Shown piece after piece: positions 45,313 to 52,171 of a stretch of 64,000 nucleotides of DNA; position 1 is the first letter of the stretch, and each line of letters begins with the position of its first letter. This DNA is from Candidatus Schekmanbacteria bacterium. Its GTDB lineage: Bacteria; Schekmanbacteria; GWA2-38-11; J061. The notes under the pieces were generated by a model. The model was not told the DNA's origin, did no database searches, and saw only the letters and a program-made list of their open reading frames with translations. The stretch lies in NCBI GenBank assembly GCA_016219965.1, contig JACRJM010000014.1, positions 62,001-126,000 of the forward strand, in the 5' to 3' direction. Made by a program: the position numbers and the translations under genes.

Positions 45313-45361
45313 CAGTTAGTTTAGTCATGTGGTAAATCTTATTCTGTAAGGAGGTACTGTC

Positions 45362-45613
45362 ATGCTTAAAGTGATAGATGCTGTTTATGAAAATGGAGTT
45401 TTTAAGCCAACAAAGAAAATAAATTTAAAAAATAAAAAACAGGTTCAATTACAAATAATTTCTGAAGATGACTGGCTGAAAAATTTTGACCGGATACTTA
45501 GAGCAATCCACAGTAAAACTTCAAAATTCTCTCCTGAAGAAATTGAAGCTGATATAGAAGAAGCTATAAAAGAAGTTCGCAAGGCAAAGCGAAATCGTGA
45601 AAGCCGTCGTTGA
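45362..45613 (+). CDS. DUF104 / AF2212-like antitoxin
   Basis: 83 residues: an N-terminal beta segment (IDAVYENGVFKPTKKINL) typical of DUF104 antitoxins that pair with PIN-domain toxins, then an acidic helix (SPEEIEADIEEAI). AAGGAGGTAC precedes the ATG. The toxin that should follow is cut short, so the antitoxin is now an orphan. Confidence 0.85.
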   Translation: MLKVIDAVYENGVFKPTKKINLKNKKQVQLQIISEDDWLKNFDRILRAIHSKTSKFSPEEIEADIEEAIKEVRKAKRNRESRR

Positions 45614-45653
45614 TACAAACATCTGGGTATCATCGCTCTTAGCAGTCCTATAG
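45597..45653 (+). pseudogene. Truncated PIN-domain toxin remnant
   Basis: An 18-residue frame from GTG 45597, overlapping the DUF104 antitoxin by 17 bp in the usual antitoxin-toxin way. It encodes KAVVDTNIWVSSLLAVL, the classic first strand of a PIN domain with the first active-site Asp, then hits TAG. The remaining ~110 codons of a VapC-type toxin are absent. Confidence 0.8.
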
Positions 45654-45691
45654 TCAAGATTGAACAGTTAATTTTGCAAGAGATTGTTCTT

Positions 45692-45805
45692 TCAGCTCCC
45701 CGGATTAAAGCACTGTGGTATTATGCAAGTTGACTGATTCGGTCCTGCCCCTGTATCACTCTTGCAAACTCCAAGCACAGCTTCTTCAGGAACGAGGTGA
45801 AGCAT
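45692..45805 (-). pseudogene. 5'-truncated paralogue of the small Cys peptide gene
   Basis: A 37-codon frame (ATG 45803-45805) matching the last 35 codons of the 47025-47180 peptide. Identical residues include VPEEAVLGVCKSDTG and the three cysteines; only two residues differ (Ala/Ser and Thr/Val). Fourteen further codons differ silently. The 5' part with the YxxPxI leader motif is replaced by unrelated sequence, and there is no ribosome site, so it is probably dead. DNA identity over 105 bp is about 83% and stops at the TGA. Confidence 0.8.
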
Positions 45806-46028
45806 ACAGAAACAGAAAAGAGGTAATTGGAAAATGATAAAGAAATATGTTAAAGATCAGGGACGTGAATATTGCCAAATTTATCGTGCTCAACTCAATC
45901 TATTCGATTGAATTTTTGTTTTCGGGTACCTCGGAGCTTGCTGCGGGGTAATTCATTATCTTAACCAGAAATATTACCTCCTACTAACTGGAAAAACAAT
46001 TAGATGCATAGAATTTTCAAAATTAATT
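45806..46028. other. Intergenic stretch with a GC-rich palindrome
   Basis: No gene is supported. A 22-bp near-palindrome at 45928-45949 (ACCTCGGAGC, TT, GCTGCGGGGT) stands out from the AT-rich surroundings and looks like a single copy of a dispersed repeat. It lies between the truncated peptide gene and the nuclease gene. Confidence 0.45.
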
Positions 46029-46952
46029 TCAATGTATGTCAGGCCAAGAACCTGCAACTCGCTTCAAAGTTACATTTTTAGGCGAATCCCATTTTATCTC
46101 AAATGCAACTATAGGGTGTTGTGAGTTTTCTACCGCTTTCTTTACAGTTGATTCCACTAATTCAGCCACAAGACAGCCAATCACTGGCTTTCCGTTTGCA
46201 AGGTTTTGTATATAAGGACTTGTGAGGTAGCGTGCAATCTGTTCTTCTACGTGGATTGGTTGCGCACGTCCTTGTTTCACCTCAAATATTATTAAACCTT
46301 CTGATACTTTATCTTGAAGCAGAATATCTATTAATCCTGTTTCCACTCGAACTTGGCGGTCTATCACGCGAATCTTTCTTCCTAAAGAATGCTCATCTAA
46401 GTTTTCCATAAGCCATCTTTCTATATCAGCTTCTTCACTAAAACCCGGATATTTTTCTGGATGACCTCTACGACCTTTCCGTGGTGCGTGAATATCAAGA
46501 TATGGCAAACATGCTTTGATTGCTTTCTCAACATAGTCTACAGGCACTTCTATATTGCTTGCATTTCTGTATTTTTCTACTTCAAACGGAATATCTGATT
46601 GCTTTAATACGTGGCGATAGTGTTTTCTGAATAAAACTTTTTTTACATCAGTGCGAGAGTTTGGATTTGTTGGTGAATTTTTATTTAGTACCATCAAACA
46701 TAATTCATTAGGTACTCGCCCAAAGGATAAATATTCCGCACCATCTCCCATTGGTTCACGCTTGCTTGGCTGGGGATGACCATTCTGTATGAGGCTGACT
46801 AATCCATTTTGTAGAGCAATTTCTATTATTTTTATTACCTGCTGTGTAAGTCGCCATTCTTTTGCAACATAAGCATCACCGCCTTGACTTATGAGCAATC
46901 CCCTGTCAACTTGCTCGATTGTTAAGTCGTATTTTTCCCAAATTCTTTTCAT
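46029..46952 (-). CDS. NucS-like PD-(D/E)xK nuclease
   Basis: A protein of about 307 residues. The N-terminal part (to ~170) is unassigned. The C-terminal part is NucS/DUF91-like: E188 in ADIERWLMENL, D219 in GLIDILLQ, and E234/K236 in IIFEVKQGRA, then EEQIARYL. These are the metal-binding and catalytic residues of the endonuclease core. The start at 46950-46952 is chosen for the AGG ribosome site. An upstream ATG (46982) would add ten residues. The gene is bracketed by the two copies of the Cys peptide gene. Confidence 0.75.
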   Translation of the reverse strand: MKRIWEKYDLTIEQVDRGLLISQGGDAYVAKEWRLTQQVIKIIEIALQNGLVSLIQNGHPQPSKREPMGDGAEYLSFGRVPNELCLMVLNKNSPTNPNSRTDVKKVLFRKHYRHVLKQSDIPFEVEKYRNASNIEVPVDYVEKAIKACLPYLDIHAPRKGRRGHPEKYPGFSEEADIERWLMENLDEHSLGRKIRVIDRQVRVETGLIDILLQDKVSEGLIIFEVKQGRAQPIHVEEQIARYLTSPYIQNLANGKPVIGCLVAELVESTVKKAVENSQHPIVAFEIKWDSPKNVTLKRVAGSWPDIH

Positions 46953-47024
46953 ATTGACCTGCCCCAAGTTATTATTTCGCATTTAAAGTAGCATTTTGCA
47001 AAAAGTCAATCAGTGTGCTCTCCA

Positions 47025-47180
47025 TCAACTCCCCGGATTGAAGCACTGTGGTATTATGCAGACAGACTGATTCGGCCCTGAACCAGTGTCGCTTTTGCAT
47101 ACGCCGAGCACTGCTTCTTCAGGTACGAGTTTTACTTGTTTGATGGTTGGTTTCTTGTAAGCGTTCTTTATGTTATCCAT
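47025..47180 (-). CDS. Candidate RiPP precursor peptide with lasso-type leader motif and three cysteines
   Basis: A 51-residue peptide from ATG 47178-47180 with a strong AAAGGAG 7 bp upstream. N-terminal half: lysine-rich with AYKKPTIKQVKLVPEEAVL (Tyr8, Pro11, Ile13), fitting the YxxPx(L/I) leader motif read by B1-type RRE proteins. C-terminal half: GVCKSDTGSGPNQS, VCIIPQC and FNPGS, with Cys28, Cys41 and Cys46. A truncated paralogue at 45692-45805 shows mostly synonymous change, so it is translated. No modifying enzyme is adjacent; the nearest candidate cassette is at 31750-34516. A disulphide peptide or small secreted protein is the alternative. Confidence 0.75.
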   Translation of the reverse strand: MDNIKNAYKKPTIKQVKLVPEEAVLGVCKSDTGSGPNQSVCIIPQCFNPGS

Positions 47181-47247
47181 AATTTTCTCCTTTAGTCTTT
47201 GTCATTCAGAACAACTAAATCTGTGACCCTACACACCTAAAGCTGTC

Positions 47248-47268
47248 ATCCCGCACTTGATGCGGGAT
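47248..47268. repeat. Dispersed hairpin repeat (TGTCATCCC...GGGATCCA type), copy 1
   Basis: ATCCCGCA, a 5-base loop and TGCGGGAT, with flanks TGTC and CCAGAAT. This is the widespread small palindrome seen in many bacterial genomes (the TGTCATTCCCGC type). It follows the 47286-48593 gene on the minus strand and could help terminate it. Confidence 0.7.
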
Positions 47269-47285
47269 CCAGAATCTTTCTTGTT

Positions 47286-48593
47286 TTACTTCTTCTTTGT
47301 CTTAACCTTCTTTGCCGTCACTTTCACCTTCACTGCATCGTGCTGAGTCGGTACTGTATTACTGTCTATATCCTCAAGTTTGTACCAGTAGGTCTTCCCT
47401 GCCTTAACCTTCTTGTCTTTGAATTGATATGATGCACCCTTAGTAGAAGTGCCCTTAGCCTTTATGAGATTCTTGTTAATCTTCTGATATTCTCCGTCCT
47501 CAGACTCACTCCGCAAGATGTTGAAACCGAGGTTGTCAATTTCAGTTCCAGTTTGCCATTTGATGATGACTTTTTTATTTTTCTGGCTAACTTCAAATGA
47601 AGAGAGTTCAATTACAGTGGGATCTCCCACATACTTGATTTCATATATTTTAAAATAACCTGTTGAAAATAATACATCTCCTACAAACAAACTTGTTCCA
47701 TCATTATTAAAAGCAAGAGATATTGGTGTATTGAACCCCGAAGCAAAGATACTTGAGTTGCCATATTCATCTACTTTAAATATTGAACCGCTTCCAGAAG
47801 AGTCGTCTAATCCTCTTGAACCAACAAACAAGAATCTGCCAAAAAAGCTATTTGGGCCAAATGTTAAAGAATATGGATTATCAACATCAGTTGCGAAAGT
47901 TTCTATTGCACCAACTGCGGAAATCCTTACAATCGTATTTGTTCCAAGAGGGACAGAAGATTCAGGAGGATTTTTTAAATCTGCTACAAATAAACTGTCA
48001 TTCCCAAATGAATTACCCGCTTCATCGTATCCGAAAGTCATTCCCATTGGATATTTCAAACTGCCTGGTGTCGTCAAATTTGAAACAGTCCCTGAAGGCT
48101 CTACCTTCAAAATATTTTTTGACCATGAAGACCCAACAAAAAAAGAACCTTGAGATATGAAAGCTCCATTATGATCTCTTGTAAATGAAATTCCAATTGC
48201 ACCTATATCAACATTTGAAATCAAATTGGTAATATTTCCATTATGGTCGATTTCTAAAATGTCATCTCCTCCTGGGCCACTAATTGCATTTAGGAGATAA
48301 AGCTTAATGTCACCATTTGCATCGGGACCAAAAGTTAGCCCACCCACTGAATCGTGTAAGTTTGATACAAAAGTTGATGCTGGCTCATTTATAGGGATTT
48401 TTAATATTGTATCAAATGAACCACTGTATAACTTATTTCCAAACATCCCTTCTCCAAAAGCAAGGGTTCCAGTACCAGAACCATTAAATTCTGCGTATAT
48501 TTTCACTTCAAAATTAGGGTCATTAACTATTACTTGAGCAAAAACGGTTGTTGCGTATAACAAAAAAACAAGTGCTAAACAATATTTACCCAT
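47286..48593 (-). CDS. Secreted beta-propeller-like protein with C-terminal FnIII-like domain
   Basis: 435 residues: a signal peptide ending around FLLYATTVFA, residues ~25-325 a repetitive beta-propeller-like region (repeated GLTFGP, SLTFGP, SLAFNNDG segments, as in NHL/SMP-30 type propellers), and residues ~330-425 a fibronectin-III-like domain (ELSSFEVSQKNKKVIIKWQT, YWYKLEDIDSNT). A Lys-rich tail follows. Exported, likely surface-associated; ligand unknown. GGGGG lies upstream of the ATG. Confidence 0.78.
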   Translation of the reverse strand: MGKYCLALVFLLYATTVFAQVIVNDPNFEVKIYAEFNGSGTGTLAFGEGMFGNKLYSGSFDTILKIPINEPASTFVSNLHDSVGGLTFGPDANGDIKLYLLNAISGPGGDDILEIDHNGNITNLISNVDIGAIGISFTRDHNGAFISQGSFFVGSSWSKNILKVEPSGTVSNLTTPGSLKYPMGMTFGYDEAGNSFGNDSLFVADLKNPPESSVPLGTNTIVRISAVGAIETFATDVDNPYSLTFGPNSFFGRFLFVGSRGLDDSSGSGSIFKVDEYGNSSIFASGFNTPISLAFNNDGTSLFVGDVLFSTGYFKIYEIKYVGDPTVIELSSFEVSQKNKKVIIKWQTGTEIDNLGFNILRSESEDGEYQKINKNLIKAKGTSTKGASYQFKDKKVKAGKTYWYKLEDIDSNTVPTQHDAVKVKVTAKKVKTKKK

Positions 48594-48740
48594 GTTCTAC
48601 CCCCATAAGAAAAACTGAATTTAAGAAAATTTAATAATTAAATGCAAAATAAGTGCCAATTGACAATGCACGCTATAAGCTATTGATTTAAATGTAAACA
48701 GGAAAATATTGTTCCCTTGAGGTTGCTGAGAAACTGTTCA

Positions 48741-48830
48741 ATTCCCCGACAAAGCGAGGGGTGAATGTCCAAAACCCCGACATAATAGGATTCATTTGGC
48801 TAAAATGATGCTGAACAAATTACGGGGTTT
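48741..48830. repeat. Inverted repeats upstream of the 47286-48593 gene
   Basis: ATTCCCC/GGGGTGAAT form a small hairpin at about 48741-48766, and AAACCCCG (48772-48779) pairs with CGGGGTTT (48823-48830) around a 43-base loop. The second pair overlaps the stop of the next gene on the minus strand. Function unknown; resembles ends of a small repeat element. Confidence 0.45.
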
Positions 48831-49056
48831 AAACAGAGAGCTTTTTTTGTTCGGTTTTCTTTTTTCTGCGTAGTATGGCAGCAAGGCTGCGCAAAGCGTC
48901 GTTGACAGACTTCTGATCCGGGAAATATTCAAGAACATCTGCGTCGATCAACACAATATTTGTTCCTGCGGCATATCTTTTTGCATATTTTCCGCGAACG
49001 CCTTTGCTAAAATCATACTCAGGCAACATGTCTTTATCGTTACTCACTTTTTTCAT
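48829..49056 (-). CDS. Small antitoxin-like protein, YDFSKGVRGKYAKRY family (copy A)
   Basis: 75 residues with YDFSKGVRGKYAKRYAAGTN, then VLIDADVLEYFPDQKSVNDALRSL and a basic tail. The combination of a short basic N-terminus and an acidic helix recurs in small proteins next to toxins, but I know of no established function. It lies directly downstream of the MNT/HEPN pair. A 208-bp segment of it (48849-49056) is repeated at 49999-50206 with 16 mismatches (about 92%). Confidence 0.7.
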   Translation of the reverse strand: MKKVSNDKDMLPEYDFSKGVRGKYAKRYAAGTNIVLIDADVLEYFPDQKSVNDALRSLAAILRRKKKTEQKKLSV

Positions 49057-49072
49057 AACACAATGAAAGGGA

Positions 49073-49399
49073 TTAAATCTTTATTTCCATTCCCCTCTTT
49101 TTTATTTCGCCTGAAATAAAATCATTGTCATCATTCAGATAATCACGATAGGGAAAAACAACAGGCTGAATGTCCACTTTAAATTTATTGATTAACATTA
49201 TTAGTTTACTCATTATTTCCAGTCTGTTTTTCTCATTTACTTTCTTGGAAAAAATAGCAACGTCAATATCGCTATCCTTATTATTAAGCCCTTTGGCATA
49301 AGAACCAAACAGGACAGCTTTTTCAACCGGGCAGATTTTATTTACCTCAGTAATATATTCTTTTAAAAGCTTTATGATATTAGTTTTGACTTTAGACAT
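49073..49399 (-). CDS. MNT-type nucleotidyltransferase antitoxin
   Basis: 108 residues with the minimal nucleotidyltransferase motif GSYAKGLNNKDSDIDVAIF (GSxAKG and two Asp) and a third Asp in KVDIQPVVF. In MNT/HEPN pairs this protein AMPylates and silences the HEPN toxin. Its start overlaps the HEPN gene by 28 bp. Confidence 0.88.
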   Translation of the reverse strand: MSKVKTNIIKLLKEYITEVNKICPVEKAVLFGSYAKGLNNKDSDIDVAIFSKKVNEKNRLEIMSKLIMLINKFKVDIQPVVFPYRDYLNDDNDFISGEIKKRGMEIKI

Positions 49400-49764
49400 T
49401 GGTAAAGTTTTTCCGTTTTATTTAATAGTGTTGCACTCTGTGCTTTATCAACCAAAGATGACAATTTCTTTTTATAAGAAGGATATCTCCCCTCTATATA
49501 AAATGCAGTTAAAACAGCAAGAAGTTTTCTCTGAGACTCTGATAAATCTAATTCTAAATTACTTTGAAGATAAACAAGGTTGTGCGAGTAAGAAGATTCT
49601 TTACCAAATTTTTTAATATGAAGAGATTTCAGGATTTTTTCCAATGCCTGTTGGCAGAGGAAAACCGTATAAAGATATCTTCCTCTCGCTTGCATATGAC
49701 GTGCTGTTTCCATGTCATATTCTGCTATATCTAACCAATATTCTATTTTATTTTCAATTTTCAT
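49372..49764 (-). CDS. HEPN-domain toxin (COG2250 type)
   Basis: About 130 residues from ATG 49762-49764 (KIENKIEYWLDIAEYDME), chosen because the upstream frame encodes only hydrophobic, untypical residues. The HEPN helices include GRYLYTVFLCQQALEKILKS near residue 30 and YSHNLVYL. HEPN partners of MNT antitoxins are ribonucleases. The pair lies inside direct repeats of the YDFSKGVRGKY-type gene. Confidence 0.85.
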   Translation of the reverse strand: MKIENKIEYWLDIAEYDMETARHMQARGRYLYTVFLCQQALEKILKSLHIKKFGKESSYSHNLVYLQSNLELDLSESQRKLLAVLTAFYIEGRYPSYKKKLSSLVDKAQSATLLNKTEKLYQCLKSKLIS

Positions 49765-49960
49765 TTGTCTTAGAAAGATCCTAAACAGAACCATCTCAAT
49801 CCTACTGCTTGGTACAATATTTTTCAATGAATTATAAGTTATCACAGCAAAGGATGGGAAGCAATCTAAAGGAAAAAAGTAAATCTTGATTATCAAAAAA
49901 CTATTATAGGTAAGAAAGAATGGTTGAAAGATAAATAGCAATTTCTATATAAAACAGTTC

Positions 49961-50206
49961 TCACCGGCGTGCAGCAGTGCGTCCGTGTGGAACAGCCTGT
50001 TCGGTTTTCTTTTTTCTGCGGAGTATTGTCGCAAGACTGCGCAAAGCGTCGTTGACAGACTTCTGGTCCGGAAAATATTCAAGAACATCTGCATCAATCA
50101 GAACAATATTTGTTCCTGCGGCATATCTTTTTGCATATTTTCCGCGGACACCTTTGCTAAAATCATACTCAGGCAACGTGTCTTTATCTCTACTCACTTT
50201 TTTCAT
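49961..50206 (-). CDS. Small antitoxin-like protein, YDFSKGVRGKYAKRY family (copy B)
   Basis: 81 residues from ATG 50204-50206, the paralogue of 48829-49056. They agree from the start to KKKTEQ and then diverge (AVPHGRTAARR here), exactly where the 208-bp DNA repeat ends at 49999. An upstream TTG would add five residues without a ribosome site. Followed on the minus strand by the HEPN/MNT genes. Confidence 0.7.
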   Translation of the reverse strand: MKKVSRDKDTLPEYDFSKGVRGKYAKRYAAGTNIVLIDADVLEYFPDQKSVNDALRSLATILRRKKKTEQAVPHGRTAARR

Positions 50207-50265
50207 ATTGCTTCTTTTCAATGTCTTATTGCCAGCCTCTTGGTTTTAAGTCTGCACACCGTATT

Positions 50266-50631
50266 TCAATCAATCTCAATTTTCTTTTTAATAAAAGAAA
50301 AAAATCTTCGCACACCAGCAATATCATTGCTAATATCACTTTCCTTCGTATCTTCTTTCCTGCTGCTGCCATTATGGAAATGGTGCGGATAAGTTTTTAT
50401 GCTTCTCCACTTTTTATGAGGAATATTGTCATAACGATAAAATTTATCATCTATGTTTCTTCTGTCCCAGTGATAAGCATATCTTCCTTTGATTTTTTCG
50501 GAAAACCAGATATCTACAAAGGAATTTTCTTTTAGGAAAATTCTGAGTTTGTTATGGACTATCTCAGTCCCTTCAACAATATCAGAAAATTCTATTGATA
50601 TAATTCTTTCAATTGATTGGATATCAGGCAC
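50266..50631 (-). CDS. TumE-family (DUF6516) toxin
   Basis: 121 residues with the DUF6516/TumE pattern: an N-terminal beta segment (HNKLRIFLKENSFVDIWFSEKIKGRYAYHW), FYRYDNIPHKKWRSIKTYPHHFHNGS, and SDISNDI near the end. TumE-type proteins are toxins of Tn3-associated TumE-TumA pairs. The start overlaps the preceding antitoxin stop. Confidence 0.82.
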   Translation of the reverse strand: MPDIQSIERIISIEFSDIVEGTEIVHNKLRIFLKENSFVDIWFSEKIKGRYAYHWDRRNIDDKFYRYDNIPHKKWRSIKTYPHHFHNGSSRKEDTKESDISNDIAGVRRFFSFIKKKIEID

Positions 50632-50906
50632 TAAAGTGAATTTAACGCTTTAAGTATATGATCTTTTTGAGACTCGTAGTAATCAAGCTCCTGATAATCA
50701 GAGAGCACTTCATCTTCTTCAACCAAACCTTCTTTTAATTTTTCATCTAACTCTTCTACGGATTTAACGCCATGCTTCATTGCTATTTTGAATATCTCTA
50801 CTTCAATGCTCCTCAGCTTCTGGCTTAAAAAGGATTTAATGCTTTCTCTCTCCAAATCCTTAGTATCCATCTCAAGGATTTCAGATATTTGTTTAATCGA
50901 TTTCAT
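50631..50906 (-). CDS. Antitoxin partner of TumE-like toxin
   Basis: 91 residues, helical and acidic: KQISEILEMDTKDLERESIKSFL, VKSVEELDEKLKEGLVEEDEV, and YYESQKDHILKAL. The arrangement (first gene, ending on the toxin start) and length fit a TumA-type partner. No clear HTH is seen. Confidence 0.65.
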   Translation of the reverse strand: MKSIKQISEILEMDTKDLERESIKSFLSQKLRSIEVEIFKIAMKHGVKSVEELDEKLKEGLVEEDEVLSDYQELDYYESQKDHILKALNSL

Positions 50907-51004
50907 ATCAACTTTTCTCTTTATTTTAATACTAATTTAGCCTGAAATATTGCACTTATCAATTACTTTTTTATCAAAAGACTATTATAAATAAGGAAAA
51001 ATGG

Positions 51005-51024
51005 ATTCCCTCTTTCGAGGGAAT
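51005..51024. repeat. Dispersed hairpin repeat (TGTCATTCCC type), copy 2
   Basis: ATTCCCTC, loop TTTC, GAGGGAAT, flanked by TGACA and GGATTCC-like sequence. Same family as 47248-47268 but with a different stem sequence. Confidence 0.7.
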
Positions 51025-51056
51025 GACAAAACAAAATCAATGGCAAATTTTTTTGG

Positions 51057-51167
51057 CAAATTCAAGTTTTGTGTGGAAGACGAGGAAGTGGACAGCGAGC
51101 AATACCGGAGTGTACTCTTCTGTACATGAGGATTTGCGAGCTGGTCACTGACGAAGTATAACACCAA
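51057..51167 (-). repeat. Dispersed palindromic repeat, copy 3 (diverged)
   Basis: On the minus strand TTGGTGTTATACTTCGTCAG begins a unit that aligns over its whole length with 8402-8512. The central hairpin is TGTAC-loop-GTACA here against CATAC-loop-GTATG in copies 1 and 2, so the pairing is kept although two base pairs have changed. Confidence 0.7.
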
Positions 51168-51184
51168 AAATTGAATTTGTCTGC

Positions 51185-52171
51185 TTAGCCGCCGATTTCC
51201 GACATAGCCCGCGCAATGGGCCTCCCCAGCGCATCCAGATTCAACTTCTCCGGCTTCGACTGCACGGCATGGAGCAGAAGTTTCTCCAACTCCTCTTCGC
51301 TGTTTCCGTTGGCAATGCGAAGAACAGTCCTCACATCCACCTCATCATCGGAGAAAAGACATTTGCGGAGCCTTCCGTCAGAGGTTAGGCGAAGCTTGTT
51401 GCAGCTTGAACAGAAATGATTTGATATGGGGCTGATAAGCCCTATTTTTCCTTTAGCCCCCTTAAGCCTGTAATAAACAGCAGGGCCATGTCCCGTTGAG
51501 CCTATTTTCTCCAGCGTTCCAAGAGAATTTAAAATTTCAAGCATTTTATCAGTCGGCATATACCTGCTGTCATTCCAAAGGTCTGTTGAACCGATTGGCA
51601 TATACTCGATGAATCTAATATTCAAATCTTCCTTCATTGTCATCATTGCAAAATCTGCGATCTCATCATCATTTAATTCTTTTATTACAACTACGTTAAT
51701 CTTTACAGGTAAAAGACCAACTCTTCTGGCAGCCTCAATCCCTTTAAATACCTTTTCAATATCACCGCCATAGGTTATCTCGCTGTATTTTTTAGGCTTC
51801 AATGAATCAAGACTCACGTTCACGCGCATGATACCCGCTGACTTTAGTCTCTCTGCATAATCCTCAAGGAGGCTTCCATTCGTGGTGAGGCTTAAATCTT
51901 TTATTCCAGGAATCTTCGATATTTTTTCAACAAAGGAGATAAATCCCTTCCTGACTAAAGGCTCTCCTCCTGTAAGACGCACCTTTGATATCCCGAGCTT
52001 CACAGCGGAAGACACAATACGCTCGATCTCCTCGAAGGTAAGTATCTCTGCCTTCTCTTTCTGCTCAAGCCCCCCCTGTTTCATGCAGTAGATACAGCGA
52101 AGGTTACAGCGGTCAGTCACTGATACACGAAGATAATTGATGCTTCTTCCGTGGCTGTCTATTAATTTCAC
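51185..52171 (-). CDS. moaA: GTP 3',8-cyclase (molybdenum cofactor biosynthesis)
   Basis: Radical SAM enzyme for the first Moco step. 328 residues with the N-terminal cluster motif CNLRCIYC near residue 22, a C-terminal cluster (FCSSCNKLRL and KCLF) and the terminal Gly-Gly that is essential in MoaA. Coupled to the HIT gene by a 4-bp overlap. Tungsten/molybdopterin is needed by the AOR gene on the other side of the divergent promoter region. Confidence 0.96.
   Translation of the reverse strand: MKLIDSHGRSINYLRVSVTDRCNLRCIYCMKQGGLEQKEKAEILTFEEIERIVSSAVKLGISKVRLTGGEPLVRKGFISFVEKISKIPGIKDLSLTTNGSLLEDYAERLKSAGIMRVNVSLDSLKPKKYSEITYGGDIEKVFKGIEAARRVGLLPVKINVVVIKELNDDEIADFAMMTMKEDLNIRFIEYMPIGSTDLWNDSRYMPTDKMLEILNSLGTLEKIGSTGHGPAVYYRLKGAKGKIGLISPISNHFCSSCNKLRLTSDGRLRKCLFSDDEVDVRTVLRIANGNSEEELEKLLLHAVQSKPEKLNLDALGRPIARAMSEIGG

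Noticed and set aside
45806-46028. Possible tRNA or small RNA around the GC-rich palindrome
   Set aside because: No cloverleaf can be drawn; only one near-palindrome with flanking AT-rich sequence.
48721-48830. Possible CRISPR-like or IS-like ends
   Set aside because: Only one pair of inverted arms and no repeated spacer units or transposase gene.
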